A stretch of DNA of 64,000 bases. Origin: Affinundibacterium flavidum (GTDB taxonomy: Bacteria > Pseudomonadota > Gammaproteobacteria > Burkholderiales > Burkholderiaceae_D). A program made the position numbers and the translations under genes. Each line of letters begins with the position of its first letter. Position 1 is the stretch's first letter. This document shows positions 46,737 through 55,869 of the stretch, one piece after another. Where the stretch lies: assembly GCF_014284175.1 (NCBI RefSeq), contig NZ_JACOGA010000001.1, positions 372,001 to 436,000 of the forward strand, given 5' to 3'. A model generated the notes under the pieces. It searched no databases, was not told the DNA's origin, and saw only the letters and a program-made list of their open reading frames with translations.

Positions 46737-46810
46737 ACAATTTTGAGGGATATTTTTCTCAAATTTCCTGCATTTTTTGAAGTTAATTTATTCTTGAAAT
46801 AATAAAATTT

Positions 46811-47746
46811 ATGCGCTTTTCAGTCTATCAAGAAAGTCATATCGGCGGACGTAAAGTCAACCAGGATCGCATGGGCTACAGCTTCACCCGTGATGCCATT
46901 TTATTGCTACTGGCCGATGGTATGGGCGGTCACATTATGGGTGAGATGGCCGCAACAATTGCGATGCAAACCATAGGTAGCCTATTTCAAAAACAAGCAC
47001 ATCCCATGATTGATAAGCCGGAGCGTTTTTTGGAAAAAGGCTTTTTATCTGCGCATAACGAAATACATCGTTTTCGCGAATTAAAGAATCTACCAGAAAC
47101 GCCTCGTACTACGATCGTTGCCTGCTTAATTCAAAATGGCAGTGCCTATTGGGCGCACTGTGGCGATTCACGTTTGTATTGGATGCGCGATGGTCAAATT
47201 CTATTACGCACCAAAGATCATTCGCGTTTGGAAACATTGATTGAGCAAGGTAAGGTTGACCCATCTGAGCGCAATACGCATCCGGATCGAAACAAGTTGT
47301 TTAATTGCTTGGGTGCGCCAAATGCACCAATTGTTGAACTATCGCGTCGGGCATCATTGCAAGCCGGTGATTTGATTTTGATGTGCTCTGATGGCCTGTG
47401 GGGCGTGTTGCCTGATCACATGCTTGCCCAACGATTGCATGAACAAACAATCGTACGCGCGATTCCTGAACTCGTACGTTCGGCCGTAGAAATCGCTGGT
47501 CGCCAAGGTGATAATGCCACCGCTTTAGCGATGATGTGGGAAGGCAATGATATTCTGGAAAACTCATCCATCGTGTCAACTAACACCTTGCCGATAGGCT
47601 CAATCGCCACCACGATACAAGTCCCCATGGACGGCGACGATGAAGCTGCCGAAGCGGATATTTTCAATGATGAAGAAATCGAAAAAGCCATCGATGAAAT
47701 TCGCAATGCGATTCACAATTCAACCAAATTAACTAACAAGAGCTAA
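46811..47746 (+). CDS. PP2C-family serine/threonine phosphatase
   Basis: 311 residues. Metal-binding Asp motifs: [44 protein letters not shown] and GDNATALAM, so all core PP2C aspartates are present. The C-terminal 60 residues are acidic and variable. Probably reverses phosphorylation by the kinase encoded just upstream. It ends 4 bases before rph, so all three are likely co-transcribed. Confidence 0.92.
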   Translation: MRFSVYQESHIGGRKVNQDRMGYSFTRDAILLLLADGMGGHIMGEMAATIAMQTIGSLFQKQAHPMIDKPERFLEKGFLSAHNEIHRFRELKNLPETPRTTIVACLIQNGSAYWAHCGDSRLYWMRDGQILLRTKDHSRLETLIEQGKVDPSERNTHPDRNKLFNCLGAPNAPIVELSRRASLQAGDLILMCSDGLWGVLPDHMLAQRLHEQTIVRAIPELVRSAVEIAGRQGDNATALAMMWEGNDILENSSIVSTNTLPIGSIATTIQVPMDGDDEAAEADIFNDEEIEKAIDEIRNAIHNSTKLTNKS

Positions 47747-47750
47747 ATTT

Positions 47751-48506
47751 ATGTCTGATGTATCAGTTATATCTGCTGGAAAACGTCCAAGTGGGCGTGC
47801 TGCAAATGCTTTGCGCGAAATTACTTTCACCCGTCAATTCACCAAGCATGCAGAAGGATCTGTCTTGGTCGAATTTGGCGATACTAAAGTAATTTGTACG
47901 GCATCGATTGAAGAGAAGGTTCCAGGTTTTTTGAAGGGTAAAGGGCAAGGTTGGTTGACCGCTGAGTACGGCATGTTGCCACGCTCTACTCACACCAGAA
48001 TGGATAGGGAAGCCGCTAAAGGTAAGCAATCCGGTCGCACTCAAGAAATTCAACGATTGATCGGCCGCTCTTTGCGCGCTGCGTTTGATTTGGAAAGTTT
48101 CGGCGAACGTACTTTGCATTTAGATTGCGATGTCATCCAGGCTGATGGTGGTACTCGTACTGCGGCGATTTCAGGAGCGATGGTGGCTGCGTATGATGCG
48201 TTTTCAAAATTGCAGGCGCAAGGTGTTATTGCCGCAATTCCGGTAAAACAATTCTTAGCGGCGATTTCAGTGGGTGTCTTTAAAGGCGTTCCCGTACTAG
48301 ATTTAGATTACCTGGAAGATTCAGACTGCGATACTGATATGAATGTGGTAATGGATCAAAACGGACACTTCATTGAAGTGCAGGGTACGGCCGAGGGTGT
48401 GGCATTTGACCGTAGCACGTTAAATCAATTATTGGATTTGGCGCAGGACGGCATTCAAGACATTATCGCGAAACAAAAACAAGTGTTAGGTTTGACTGCG
48501 GCTTGA
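47751..48506 (+). CDS. rph: Ribonuclease PH
   Basis: Phosphorolytic 3'-to-5' exoribonuclease that trims tRNA 3' ends. 251 residues, with [60 protein letters not shown] and [16 protein letters not shown]. Full length with no frameshift at the C terminus. Four bases after the phosphatase gene. Confidence 0.97.
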   Translation: MSDVSVISAGKRPSGRAANALREITFTRQFTKHAEGSVLVEFGDTKVICTASIEEKVPGFLKGKGQGWLTAEYGMLPRSTHTRMDREAAKGKQSGRTQEIQRLIGRSLRAAFDLESFGERTLHLDCDVIQADGGTRTAAISGAMVAAYDAFSKLQAQGVIAAIPVKQFLAAISVGVFKGVPVLDLDYLEDSDCDTDMNVVMDQNGHFIEVQGTAEGVAFDRSTLNQLLDLAQDGIQDIIAKQKQVLGLTAA

Positions 48507-48524
48507 TTTTAGGCTGACTCATAC

Positions 48525-48556
48525 TTGAAGCACATTAGATTTGAAGCACATTAGAT
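48525..48556. repeat. Perfect 16-bp tandem duplication upstream of rdgB
   Basis: TTGAAGCACATTAGAT occurs twice head to tail (48525-48540, 48541-48556), ending 16 bases before the rdgB start. Perfect identity suggests a recent slippage event. Confidence 0.8.
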
Positions 48557-48572
48557 ATTTTTAACAAAACAC

Positions 48573-49157
48573 ATGAAGCAAAAGATAGTTTTAGCCTCCA
48601 ATAACGCTGGTAAGCTCAGAGAATTTCAGCAGCTATTTTCACCACTTGGTATGGATTTACATGCCCAAGCTGAATTGGGTGTACCAGACGCACCAGAGCC
48701 ATTTTTTACCTTTGTAGAAAATGCATTAACGAAGGCTCGTCACGCAGCAAGCCTGACAGGTTTGCCAGCGATTGCGGATGATTCGGGTATTTGTGTTAAC
48801 GCTTTGGGCGGCGCGCCTGGCGTTTTCTCGGCACGTTATGCAGGAGAACCAAAATCGGATCAGCGCAACAATGAAAAATTAATTGCATCATTGGCAGATA
48901 AAGCTGATCGTTCCGCCTATTATTATTGTGTGTTGGTGTATGTACGTTCTGCTAACGACCCGCAGCCGGTCATTGCTGATGGTCGCTGGCAGGGTGAAAT
49001 TATCGATCGTGCTAGAGGTGAGGGCGGCTTTGGTTATGATCCTTATTTTTATTTACCTGAACTCAATAAAACTGTTGCAGAGTTAAATTCTGAGCAGAAG
49101 AATTCCTTGTCACACCGCGCACAAGCCCTACAAGAATTACTCAAGAAATTAAGATGA
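48573..49157 (+). CDS. rdgB: XTP/dITP diphosphatase (HAM1 family)
   Basis: Removes non-canonical purine nucleotides such as dITP and XTP. 194 residues; ASNNAGKLREFQQLF at the N terminus, FVENALTKARHAA, and the catalytic IADDSGICVNALGGAPGVFSARYAG, with GGFGYDPYFYLPE near the end. The 3' end overlaps hemW (ATGA). Normal length. Confidence 0.96.
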   Translation: MKQKIVLASNNAGKLREFQQLFSPLGMDLHAQAELGVPDAPEPFFTFVENALTKARHAASLTGLPAIADDSGICVNALGGAPGVFSARYAGEPKSDQRNNEKLIASLADKADRSAYYYCVLVYVRSANDPQPVIADGRWQGEIIDRARGEGGFGYDPYFYLPELNKTVAELNSEQKNSLSHRAQALQELLKKLR

Positions 49158-50428
49158 TCCCAATTAAGCCTATACCTGCCACTTCCAATGCTTCAGATGC
49201 GGTCGGGCAAAACAGGCAGAACAAACCGACTGCACTCAGTGAGATGCCTGCACTGGTGCAGCAGAATTATCTCAGCCCGGGTGCGATCAATTTGCAGTCT
49301 TTGCCGCCATTGTCTTTGTATATCCATTTTCCATGGTGCGTGAAGAAGTGCCCCTATTGCGATTTTAATTCGCATGAGGTCAAAAATCAGTTTGACGAAA
49401 GCGCCTATCTAGACGCGGTCAGGACGGATTTGGAAGCCGCATTGCCGATGATTTGGGGCAGAAAAATTTATACGATTTTTATCGGTGGTGGTACCCCGAG
49501 CTTGATGTCTGCCGCGGGACTGGATCGCCTGTTGTCCGATGTACGTACCTTGTTGCCTATAGATTCTGCGGCAGAAATTACGATGGAAGCCAATCCAGGA
49601 ACTTTTGAAGCAGAGAAGTTTAAGCAGTATCGTTTGAGTGGCATTAATCGATTGTCGATTGGTATCCAGAGTTTTAATTCGCGTCATCTGTCGGCTTTAG
49701 GCCGCATTCATAATGGTGATGAAGCACAACGCGCGATTGCCATTGCTCAAGAGAATTTCGATAACTTTAATCTCGATTTGATGTTTGCGTTACCGGAGCA
49801 GACATTGGCAGAAGCAATGTCTGATGTGGAAACTGCATTGCGATTTGACCCCAATCATTTATCGTTGTATCACTTAACGCTGGAACCAAATACTTATTTC
49901 GCAAAGTTTCCACCAGCGATTCCTGACGACGATTTAAGCGCTGAGATGCAAGATCAAATTCAAGCCAGAATGGCGTCGGCTGGCTATGAACATTATGAGG
50001 TGTCTGCCTTTGCCAAGCCGGGTAAAGCATCGCGCCATAATTTGAATTATTGGAACTTCGGCGACTATTTGGGTATCGGTGCCGGGGCACATTCTAAATT
50101 ATCCTTCCCGAATCGAATTATTCGACAAGTGCGTCACAAGCAACCAAAGATGTATATGGATGCAGCTAAATCAGGAAATGTGATTCAAGAAAGTCATGAA
50201 ATCGCAAAAGACGAATTGGCGTTTGAATTCATGTTGAATGCATTGCGCTTGAATCAGGGTTTTGATACTTCGCTTTTTTATGAGCGTACTGGATTATTAC
50301 TTAACTCAATTGAGACCGCTTTGAACCAAGCCGAGGCGCGCAAGTTGATATTTAGAGATCATTTGAAAATCCAACCGACTGAGTTGGGGCGTCGATTTTT
50401 GAACGATCTGCAACAGATGTTTTTATAA
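49154..50428 (+). CDS. hemW: Radical SAM heme chaperone HemW
   Basis: 424 residues. Radical SAM Fe-S motif CVKKCPYC (CxxxCxxC) followed by DFNS, without the fourth Cys of true HemN, places it with HemW, a heme-trafficking protein, rather than coproporphyrinogen dehydrogenase. IFIGGGTPSLMS and EANPGTFE follow. About 55 residues precede the core, longer than in E. coli HemW, Gln/Pro/Ala-rich and probably disordered; the overlapping ATGA with rdgB supports this start. Confidence 0.93.
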   Translation: MIPIKPIPATSNASDAVGQNRQNKPTALSEMPALVQQNYLSPGAINLQSLPPLSLYIHFPWCVKKCPYCDFNSHEVKNQFDESAYLDAVRTDLEAALPMIWGRKIYTIFIGGGTPSLMSAAGLDRLLSDVRTLLPIDSAAEITMEANPGTFEAEKFKQYRLSGINRLSIGIQSFNSRHLSALGRIHNGDEAQRAIAIAQENFDNFNLDLMFALPEQTLAEAMSDVETALRFDPNHLSLYHLTLEPNTYFAKFPPAIPDDDLSAEMQDQIQARMASAGYEHYEVSAFAKPGKASRHNLNYWNFGDYLGIGAGAHSKLSFPNRIIRQVRHKQPKMYMDAAKSGNVIQESHEIAKDELAFEFMLNALRLNQGFDTSLFYERTGLLLNSIETALNQAEARKLIFRDHLKIQPTELGRRFLNDLQQMFL

Positions 50429-50616
50429 TCTTGAATTGGGTGAATTTTTCACGTTTTTTCTTAGTATTCGCCTTACATTAGTTAGGATCATGTCTTGCAT
50501 ATCCCACATGATCAGCATTTCTATCTTTATGTTAAAAATGCACTTGCAATTGTGTAATTTTCAACTTACTATCAAGCTATAAATTGCTCTAAAGCACTTG
50601 ATTATAAAAAACTTAG

Positions 50617-51849
50617 ATGACGGGGAATGTGAATCGCATGATTCCAATTGCTACTTTATTGCCGATAGTAAATGGGCAGCAGAAAATACTTGGTCTCATG
50701 CCAAGTTTCATCGAGAGTGATGATGAGCAATGCCTGAGCTTGCTGGCCTATTTGAGTCAAATAGATTTTTTCCAAAAGCTTTCGCCCCTCTTATTTTTCA
50801 CTCCTGTCAATAATCTCACAAGTTTGCCGCTCGATTTTGAAACGCGCGATTATGCGAAGTCCTTAGTCTTGTGTATTCGAGAATCTAATTGTGAATCCAA
50901 AGAAGTGCAGCAAAGGCTGAAGCATTTACATCAGTCAGGCGTGCGCCTAGTGATGGATGATTTCAATTCTAAAGCGCAGTTATTGTGGCCAGACACGCGT
51001 GGAATTGCTGTCAATTGTGAACTTGGTGTGCCCTCATATGTGCAGCCGTGGATATTTAGTTTGCAGCATAGCCAACACTTGGCAAAAAATTTGAATTCGG
51101 TACAGAGTTTCGAGCAAGCACATAATGCGGGTTTCAGCTTGTTTTCTGGCGATTTTGCTTTTTCTCCCTCGAATCAAGCGCGTACGGCGGATCCAACGGC
51201 AAGATCTCGATTGTTGAAATTATTAGGATTGGTGTCTAAGGACGCTGATGCGAAAGAGTTGGAAAACTTATTCAAGCAAGATCCTGCCTTGTCGTTCATG
51301 TTGTTCAAACTAGTTAGTTCTGCCGCATTTGCACAAACCGTGAAAGTGAATAGTTTTGTGCAAGCGATTAATTTGCTAGGGCGACGTCAATTGCAGCGGT
51401 GGTTGCAGCTCTTGCTTTATGCGCGCCAAACGGGGCAGGGAACTAGTCTCAATCCCTTGATGCTCAGAGCCGCTTTCAGAGCCAGCATGATGGAAGAAAT
51501 TTGCCGCCAGCATGGCGGTGATCGAGATGCGCAAGATTCTGCATTCATGGTGGGCATGTTTTCCCTACTTGATTTGCTGTTTGCCTGTCCATTATGGGAA
51601 ATATTGAAACCTTTGAGTCTTACAGATGAAGTACGCGATGCCTTGTTGGACAAGCGCGGCTCGCTGGGTGACTATTTGCGTTTAGTAGAGCTATCAGATA
51701 GGTCCAATAGATCGGATAGACCTGTTTCAGGTGATTCGAAAGCTACTTTGCAAGCTGCTATACAAACCGCAGGATTAAGCACTGAGTCCTATTTTGAGAC
51801 GATGGTTCAGGCCTATTGTTGGGTCAATCAAGTTTGTCAGGATATGTAA
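50617..51849 (+). CDS. HDOD-domain protein with degenerate EAL domain
   Basis: 410 residues. C-terminal HDOD domain at about 195-390 (LLKLLGLVSKDADAKELENLF, ALSFMLFKLVSSAAFA, FVQAINLLGRRQLQRWLQLL). The N-terminal half resembles a reduced EAL domain (LVMDDFNSKAQLLWP) without the EAL signature or metal-site residues, the YuxH-type arrangement, so no phosphodiesterase activity is expected. Its stop overlaps the start of a PAS-GGDEF-EAL gene by one base. The start is uncertain: ATG 50617 or ATG 50638. Confidence 0.85.
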   Translation: MTGNVNRMIPIATLLPIVNGQQKILGLMPSFIESDDEQCLSLLAYLSQIDFFQKLSPLLFFTPVNNLTSLPLDFETRDYAKSLVLCIRESNCESKEVQQRLKHLHQSGVRLVMDDFNSKAQLLWPDTRGIAVNCELGVPSYVQPWIFSLQHSQHLAKNLNSVQSFEQAHNAGFSLFSGDFAFSPSNQARTADPTARSRLLKLLGLVSKDADAKELENLFKQDPALSFMLFKLVSSAAFAQTVKVNSFVQAINLLGRRQLQRWLQLLLYARQTGQGTSLNPLMLRAAFRASMMEEICRQHGGDRDAQDSAFMVGMFSLLDLLFACPLWEILKPLSLTDEVRDALLDKRGSLGDYLRLVELSDRSNRSDRPVSGDSKATLQAAIQTAGLSTESYFETMVQAYCWVNQVCQDM

Positions 51850-53873
51850 TGCAGTCGCTACCTGAATTGCAACATCATGTTTCTCTTGGTGCGGAGCTAT
51901 CCGAAGCAATTTTTTGCCGTAGTGATAGCGATTTGGTGCAAACATTAAATCGCGTGGTGAAACTGATATTCGCTGAGAGTAACATTGAATTTACTCAACA
52001 GTTGCCACCTCTTACAGAGGGAGTGATTTGTCAGCAAATTTGTGCGGAAAATTATTACCTGCTCTCTGGGAAGCAGGGGCAAATTTCTGAATCGGATTTG
52101 GGAAAGCTTAATTTCCTGACTTCTATCACCGCTAAATTATTTTCTTCCCGATTAGCGTTGTATTCGCGCTTCGATGCGGCGATTCGTGCTCAATCTATCC
52201 ATTCTCAGATACTTGATCAAATTCACGAATCCGTTATTACGATGGATTTGGCAGGATTTATTCTGAGTTGGAATTTAGGCGCGGAGAAATTATTTGGTTA
52301 CTCCGCGAACGAGGCAATTGGTCAAAATATTTTATTCCTATATGAGAGTGATGACGCTGTTGACGAGTTGACACGTGATGTGTTTCTCGAGCAAGGTGGA
52401 CGAGAGATGGAAGTTCGTCGTCGGAAAAAAAATGGTGAAATATTTTGGGCTAGTTTGAGTCTGTCTACACTCTGCGATGAGATGTCTCAACCGATTGGGA
52501 TGATAGGTTATTTGAGTGATATTACCGATCGTAAGCGATCAGAAGAAAAAATTAATCACCTGGCTTATTACGATCCTTTGACAGATTTGCCGAACCGGAC
52601 TTTGTTTAAGAAATTGCTTGATAATAGCCTGCAGCAAAGTCATAGAAACGAAGCGTCGATTTCAGTGATGTTTATTGACCTCAATCGCTTTAAGCCCATT
52701 AATGACTCATTGGGCCACAGAGTCGGTGACCTCCTATTGCAGCAGGTGGCGGAACGTTTCCGATCAAGCTTGCGAGACAACGACGTCATTGCCCGATTGG
52801 GAAGTGATGAATTTGCGGTTGCTTTGCATGACGTCAAGCAGCATTTTCACACGGGCATGGTTGCACAAAAAATGTTGGCGACTCTTGAGCCAGTTTTTCA
52901 GATTGATGAACACGAACTCAGACTTGGCGCGAGTATAGGTATCAGCATTTATCCACAAGATGGTAATGATGCTGAAGCCTTATTGCAAAAAGCTGATATC
53001 GCGATGTTTAAAGCGAAGCGGCAAAGTGAAAAAATTAGCGGCAATTATGCATTCTATGACGTAGAAATGAATCGCATGATTTCCGGACGTTTGTACTTGG
53101 AATCTGGCATGCGCAGGGCGCTGCAAAAGAATGAATTTTTTCTCTTGTATCAACCCAAAGTGGATATTTATACCGGTGAAGTAGTCGGCGCGGAAGCGCT
53201 GATTCGGTGGGCGCATCCGCAAGATGGGGTGATCTCACCATTAGAATTCATTCCCGTCGCGGAAGAGACGAATTTAATTTTACAAATTGATGCGTGGGTG
53301 TTGGACATGGCTTGTGCGCAGGCCAAGATTTGGCAGGATGCAGGTATTGAACCGTTTAGAATTGCAGTGAATGTTTCAGCCAAAGAATTTACGGTATCTT
53401 TGCCCGAGCGAGTAGAGCAAGCATTGCTAAAACATCAGATTTCCGCAGCTTGGCTGGAACTCGAAATCACCGAAAGTATGCTGATGCAAAATGCCGATGG
53501 CGTCGTCAAGATCATGGCGGAAATCACTGCACAAGGCGTGAAATTGGCTTTGGATGATTTTGGTACGGGATTTTCTAGTTTGTCTTATCTGAAGCGATTC
53601 CCGATTGATACCTTGAAAATTGATCGATCTTTCATTCAAGGAATCCCAGATGATGTTGATGATTGTGCGATTGCCAGTGCGATCATCAGCATGGCGAAGC
53701 AGATGAAACACAGAGTGATTGCCGAAGGTGTGGAGAATCGCGAGCAATTCGCATTTTTACAAAAGATGGGATGCGATGAGATTCAAGGCTATTTATTCTC
53801 GAGGCCACTAGAAGTCGAAAAATTTTCTGCTTTGATTTCTAAGAAATTTAGTCTTCCCACATTCGGTGATTAA
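51849..53873 (+). CDS. PAS-GGDEF-EAL c-di-GMP signalling protein
   Basis: 674 residues from ATG 51849 (MQSLPELQHH), which overlaps the previous TAA and has AGGA upstream. N-terminal 110 residues unknown; PAS at about 120-230 (TMDLAGFILSWNLGAEKLFG); GGDEF domain at 237-397 with a changed active site (ARLGSDEF, second Gly to Ser); EAL domain at 427-670 with EALIRW, ITESMLM, LDDFGTGFSSLSYLKRF and AEGVENREQ all intact. Probably a c-di-GMP phosphodiesterase whose GGDEF part is regulatory, though GSDEF activity cannot be excluded. Confidence 0.92.
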   Translation: MQSLPELQHHVSLGAELSEAIFCRSDSDLVQTLNRVVKLIFAESNIEFTQQLPPLTEGVICQQICAENYYLLSGKQGQISESDLGKLNFLTSITAKLFSSRLALYSRFDAAIRAQSIHSQILDQIHESVITMDLAGFILSWNLGAEKLFGYSANEAIGQNILFLYESDDAVDELTRDVFLEQGGREMEVRRRKKNGEIFWASLSLSTLCDEMSQPIGMIGYLSDITDRKRSEEKINHLAYYDPLTDLPNRTLFKKLLDNSLQQSHRNEASISVMFIDLNRFKPINDSLGHRVGDLLLQQVAERFRSSLRDNDVIARLGSDEFAVALHDVKQHFHTGMVAQKMLATLEPVFQIDEHELRLGASIGISIYPQDGNDAEALLQKADIAMFKAKRQSEKISGNYAFYDVEMNRMISGRLYLESGMRRALQKNEFFLLYQPKVDIYTGEVVGAEALIRWAHPQDGVISPLEFIPVAEETNLILQIDAWVLDMACAQAKIWQDAGIEPFRIAVNVSAKEFTVSLPERVEQALLKHQISAAWLELEITESMLMQNADGVVKIMAEITAQGVKLALDDFGTGFSSLSYLKRFPIDTLKIDRSFIQGIPDDVDDCAIASAIISMAKQMKHRVIAEGVENREQFAFLQKMGCDEIQGYLFSRPLEVEKFSALISKKFSLPTFGD

Positions 53874-53940
53874 AAATCGTGCCCTTCCAATATTTTTAAT
53901 AAGATCATCAAAAACCTCACCAAAAATTTTAAAAGTCAGA

Positions 53941-53946
53941 TATAAT
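53941..53946 (+). promoter_or_regulatory. Probable -10 box of the tRNA-Ser gene
   Basis: TATAAT followed by a GC-rich TTCGGGC discriminator, 58 bases before the tRNA. No clear -35 was found. Confidence 0.45.
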
Positions 53947-54003
53947 TTCGGGCTTAGAAGATTGATTGCGAAAGTAATCGGTTTTTTATGAAAAGCTAAA
54001 GAC

Positions 54004-54093
54004 GGAAGTGTGGCCGAGCGGTTGAAGGCACTAGTCTTGAAAACTAGCGAGGGTGAGAGCCCTTCGTGAGTTCGAATCTCACCGCTTCCGCCA
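54004..54093 (+). tRNA. tRNA-Ser (anticodon UGA)
   Basis: 90-base class II tRNA. Acceptor GGAAGTG pairs with CGCTTCC (one G-T), discriminator G and encoded CCA at the 3' end. Anticodon loop CTTGAAA within CTAGT/ACTAG gives TGA; long variable arm as expected for Ser; T-arm GTGAG-TTCGAAT-CTCAC. Reads UCA and related codons. Confidence 0.97.
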
Positions 54094-54186
54094 ATTTAGC
54101 GATTTTTCTCAAATGAGAATCCTTTCTTTCCCTAGTGCAGTCTGTGCTGGAAACGACCAATATTAATTTCCCAATTTTAAAAAGCT

Positions 54187-55131
54187 ATGCGTACTTTGTT
54201 CGCTGATTTTTCACGCCCATTTTCTTTGGTGCTAATTTGTGCTGCCTCTTTATTTGGTTGTGCCAGTCCCTCTCCTGTTAGTCAGCCAGTTGTCAAGACT
54301 GCAGCCAAAGTAGATTTGCCAGTAGTACAAAAAACCATCCGCCCAGTCAAAATTGGTTTGGCCTTGGGCGGAGGTGCTGCTAGAGGTTTTGCGCACATTG
54401 GCGTTATAAAGGTACTTGAGGCGCAAGGTATCGTGCCTGATTTGGTCGTTGGTACTAGTGCAGGTAGTGTGGTTGGTGCCATGTATGCGGCTGGCAATAA
54501 TGGCTTTACATTGCAAAAAATGGCTTTGGAAATGGATGAGGCTACTATTTCAGATTGGTCTTTGCCTTTTTTCTCTAAAAGTAGTGGTGTCTTAAAAGGC
54601 GAAGCTCTGCAAAATTACGTCAATAAAATGGTAGGGCAGTCTTCGATTGAAAAGCTTAAGAAACCTTTTGGCGCGGTCGCCACGGATTTAAATACCGGTA
54701 CACCGATTCTTTTTCAACGAGGGAATACAGGTTTGGCTGTGCGCGCTTCTTCCTCCGTGCCAGGGGTATTTCAGCCTGTGAAAATCAATGAGCGTTATTA
54801 CGTCGATGGTGGACTGGTATCACCTGTTCCTGTGCGTTTTGCACGAGAAATGGGCGCGGATATTGTGATCGCGGTTAATATTTCTTCCGCGCCGGAAGGG
54901 CAGTCTGCCACGAGTTCATTGGAAGTGTTGATGCAAACATTCACCATCATGGGTCAAAGCTTGAATCAATTTGAATTGAAGAATGCTGATGTGGTGATTA
55001 AGCCGGATCTCCCAACCATGAAGGGGAGTGATTTTAATGGTCGCAATTTGGCCATTTTGGCAGGGGAAAAAGCTGCGTTGGCGCTGATTCCAGAACTCAA
55101 AGAAAAGATTCGTGCTTTTCAGGAAAAATGA
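54187..55131 (+). CDS. Patatin-like phospholipase lipoprotein (RssA family)
   Basis: 314 residues. Signal peptide with lipobox LFGC (Cys about residue 25) predicts a lipid-anchored envelope protein. Patatin domain from about 55: oxyanion GGGAARGFAHIGV, nucleophile GTSAGSVVGAMYA (Ser), and the second catalytic residue in YYVDGGLVSPVPV (Asp). Length fits bacterial RssA-like enzymes. Substrate unknown, probably membrane lipids. It converges with the NlpC/P60 gene, with only 3 bases between stops. Confidence 0.92.
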   Translation: MRTLFADFSRPFSLVLICAASLFGCASPSPVSQPVVKTAAKVDLPVVQKTIRPVKIGLALGGGAARGFAHIGVIKVLEAQGIVPDLVVGTSAGSVVGAMYAAGNNGFTLQKMALEMDEATISDWSLPFFSKSSGVLKGEALQNYVNKMVGQSSIEKLKKPFGAVATDLNTGTPILFQRGNTGLAVRASSSVPGVFQPVKINERYYVDGGLVSPVPVRFAREMGADIVIAVNISSAPEGQSATSSLEVLMQTFTIMGQSLNQFELKNADVVIKPDLPTMKGSDFNGRNLAILAGEKAALALIPELKEKIRAFQEK

Positions 55132-55134
55132 GTT

Positions 55135-55650
55135 TTAGTTTTTGGTTTCTTCTTCGTTGATTCGGCGTGCGCCGTTGAAGCGTTTTTTCCAATAAGCGAC
55201 ATTCATACTTTCTATCCTGACTTTGCCGCCAGCCGATGGGGCATGGATAAATTTACTGTCACCTAGATAGATCCCCACGTGGGAAAAGCTCTTCTTGAGC
55301 GTATTAAAAAACACTAAATCGCCTGGTTTGATATCTTTTCCATCAATGCGATCGCCTTTACCGCTAATTTCTTTAGCGGTTCTGGGTAGTTCAGTTTCAT
55401 TCGAATTTTTGAAGACGAATCTGACAAAGCCGCTGCAATCTAGTCCATTTTCCGGGGTGTCACCGCCGCGTTTGTACTTAATTCCGAGCAAACTCATGGC
55501 ATTAATCGTGAGATCAGATGTGCGATCTCGTAATTCTTTCAGTGCGGAGAAGGTCTTTGAGTTTTCTGTATTTGTTTCAGCTTGTGCGAGCGCTAATTGC
55601 CAACAAAAACATAGTCCTAAAAATACTAAAACAGGCCTGATTTTTTTCAT
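55135..55650 (-). CDS. NlpC/P60 family cell-wall peptidase
   Basis: 171 residues: signal peptide (about 1-22, VLVFLGLCFCWQLALAQA) then a C40 peptidase domain with catalytic Cys in GLDCSGFVRFVFKNS, His in SHVGIYLGDSKFIHAPS (SHVGIY) and a further polar residue at FIHAPSAGG. Expected to cut peptidoglycan stem peptides in the periplasm. Single gene on the minus strand, between the patatin gene and phaZ. Confidence 0.92.
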   Translation of the reverse strand: MKKIRPVLVFLGLCFCWQLALAQAETNTENSKTFSALKELRDRTSDLTINAMSLLGIKYKRGGDTPENGLDCSGFVRFVFKNSNETELPRTAKEISGKGDRIDGKDIKPGDLVFFNTLKKSFSHVGIYLGDSKFIHAPSAGGKVRIESMNVAYWKKRFNGARRINEEETKN

Positions 55651-55790
55651 GAATTGTCAAAAATTGATCTGACCCATTCATCAGCACCGACGAATATTCT
55701 TGTCTGTGTTGGTGACCGATCTTACCCAATCTTGTTTTATGGAAAGGGTCGAGTATAACTTAATTAGATCGAGCAGCCAATTTTCACGAC

Positions 55791-55826
55791 CGAAAAACAA
55801 AAAAGAGCGGGCTTAGCCGCTCTTTT
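55791..55826 (-). terminator. Rho-independent terminator after phaZ
   Basis: Perfect 10-bp stem AAAAGAGCGG / CCGCTCTTTT (55801-55810, 55817-55826), loop GCTTAG; on the minus strand it is followed by TTGTTTTTC-type sequence. It lies 44 bases beyond the phaZ stop. Confidence 0.85.
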
Positions 55827-55869
55827 AATGCTTTATTGCTATGAAATATGTGGGTGATTATGCACCCAA

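Noticed and set aside
54106..54119. Small TTCTCA/TGAGAA hairpin after tRNA-Ser
   Set aside because: Six A/T-rich pairs with a 2-base loop and only a pyrimidine-rich tail; too weak to call a terminator.
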